From contig LT642557.1 in NCBI GenBank assembly GCA_900128585.1, forward strand, positions 1 through 14,554: a DNA stretch of 14,554 nucleotides. The letters run 5' to 3'. Origin of the DNA: Stramenopiles sp. TOSAG23-3 (Eukaryota > Sar). The translations under genes and the position numbers were made by a program. Below, piece after piece: positions 13,636-14,554 of the stretch. Numbering within the stretch: position 1 is the stretch's first letter; each line of letters opens with the position of its first letter. The notes beneath the pieces are model-generated. The model searched no databases, was not told where the DNA came from, and saw only the letters and a list, made by a program, of their open reading frames with translations.

Positions 13636-14554
13636 AGAGGCGATAAATACAAAGTGCGGCCGGATTTCCGAACGGGAAAAAAGCCTACCCTTACAGGTCC
13701 AAAATCGAAAAAAGGTCCGAAAAGGAAACGCTTGCAAGAGAAGATAACAGAGGAAATAAAAAGACGCAAACATGCAAGATTTGAAAAAAAGAAGCCTAAA
13801 AAAATTGAAGACACCTCATCTCTTTTGGACAAATTTCGCATAAACCTGGTAAATGACCAGGAGGCAATGCTCCAGAGAGTATTGAGGAAGCAGCAAACTC
13901 CTACGCTAAACATATTTCCTGGTCGCATTACTGAGAGCAGAACTAGTTCCATTTTGCATGAAAAATTAAATTTTCCTGGTAATGTATCGATGCATTCAAT
14001 ATGAGGCGAGGCATGCACACTCACCTTTCCTTAAATTATTCAGTGGACTTTCTTCAAAAAAAGTATCAAGTTATGAAAAGGGACTGGAAAAAAACAAAGG
14101 CTGTGAACAAACTCAAAAAGCACAAGGCAAGCGAGCAAGCATGGAAACCAAAGACTTCGTCGTAGTTCAATTTATGAAGCTGAGAAACAGCAACAATTAC
14201 TTCAAGGCTCATACAGATTCGAAGGATATAGACGTACAGTACCTGTTGTGTCAATCCAAAGGCCAATAAGATTAAAGCACCGAAATCCCTAAAAGAGGCT
14301 AAAGCATCACGTGCGGCTTGAGACGTATGCGCAGCAACTACGCGAGATGAACGAGACTTGGAAGAAGTTGATCACGTCCAAGAACAACCTAGGCAAGGTT
14401 GTGGCAAACAAAGTGGCTGGGAAATATGTGCCTTGCCCAAATGAATTAAACTGAACAGGGACTATAAAACTCTGAATAACTTCTGAGGAACTTTGGGGAA
14501 CCTGAGGAGACACTGCCTACGCGTAACTTAAAGTAAACAGGTCAAAGAAGGTGT
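13636..14554 (+). pseudogene. Unrecognised AT-rich gene: intron-containing and/or broken, 3' end outside the window
   Basis: Several pieces read like protein but in different frames. Piece A (13636-13978) is Lys/Arg-rich and has no ATG until 13867. A GT-AG intron (13979-14043) joins it in frame to piece B (Val-Asp-Phe-Leu-Gln ... Lys-Pro-Lys-Thr-Ser-Ser, to 14162), ended by TAG. Piece C in another frame (about 14167-14289; Ile-Tyr-Glu-Ala-Glu ... Lys-His-Arg-Asn-Pro) ends in TAA at 14290. The same frame continues (14293-14451; Leu-Glu-Thr-Tyr-Ala-Gln-Gln ... Asn-Glu-Leu-Asn) to TGA at 14452. A further piece (14445-14528) is again shifted and holds TGA at 14484. All are basic, partly helical and AT-rich, unlike the GC-rich neighbours. 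I recognise no family. Either decay or further short introns would explain this. Confidence 0.4.
13979..14043 (+). other. Candidate spliceosomal intron, 65 nt
   Basis: The stretch starts GTAATG and ends TTAAATTATTCAG, with a pyrimidine-rich part (CACCTTTCC) before the acceptor. The upstream frame would otherwise run into TGA shortly after. Removing the 65 bases restores one reading frame across the junction (phase 1, forming a Val codon). This is the only convincing intron signal in the window. Confidence 0.45.

Noticed and set aside
13614-13646. Short ATG frame as first exon of the 3' gene
   Set aside because: Only 10 codons before TAA, and no convincing donor site connects it to piece A.

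Overview
The window is nuclear DNA from a eukaryote that almost certainly builds a cilium or flagellum. It holds an IFT57-type intraflagellar transport protein, a Rab1-type GTPase, a tetraspanin, a SWEET/MtN3 sugar transporter, an oxidoreductase, and a large IQ/EF-hand protein. The six solid genes are uninterrupted and GC-rich by eye. They are separated by very AT-rich spacers full of GAA/TTC, TTTC/TTTG, CA/TG and homopolymer tracts. No prokaryotic operon or phage signal is seen. A unicellular protist is the best guess, and a stramenopile-like lineage would fit the gene mix, but the sequence alone does not fix the taxon.

Layout from left to right. 1-609 is a purine-rich, low-complexity leader without a convincing gene. 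610-1254 (+) is a four-pass tetraspanin. 1551-2981 (-) is a membrane-anchored GFO/IDH/MocA-fold oxidoreductase that lacks the usual catalytic residues. 3408-4322 (-) is a SWEET transporter with an Arg-rich, targeting-like N-terminus. 4323-5370 is a spacer with a 128-nt pure pyrimidine run and a 32-nt C homopolymer. 5371-8361 (+) is a 996-residue IQ and EF-hand protein. 8720-9334 (-) is Rab1. 9335-11951 is a gene-poor, AT-rich 2.6 kb with a 48-bp minisatellite, a hairpin and a 180-nt tetranucleotide tract. 11952-13241 (+) is IFT57. 13636-14554 is an AT-rich region with scattered protein-like reading frames. It includes one convincing 65-nt GT-AG intron but also in-frame stops and frame changes, so it is either a decaying gene or the start of an intron-containing gene running off the window.

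Functional links. IFT57 acts in cilium assembly, and the calcium/calmodulin-type features of the 996-residue protein would suit a ciliary or cytoskeletal role, although that is inference. Rab1 and the tetraspanin belong to membrane traffic and membrane organisation. The SWEET transporter and the oxidoreductase lie in tandem on the same strand and could share sugar metabolism, but neighbourhood is weak evidence in a eukaryote. I found no clearly new multi-gene system. The most interesting leads are the catalytically stripped, membrane-anchored oxidoreductase, the presequence-bearing SWEET protein, and the fragmented 3' gene.
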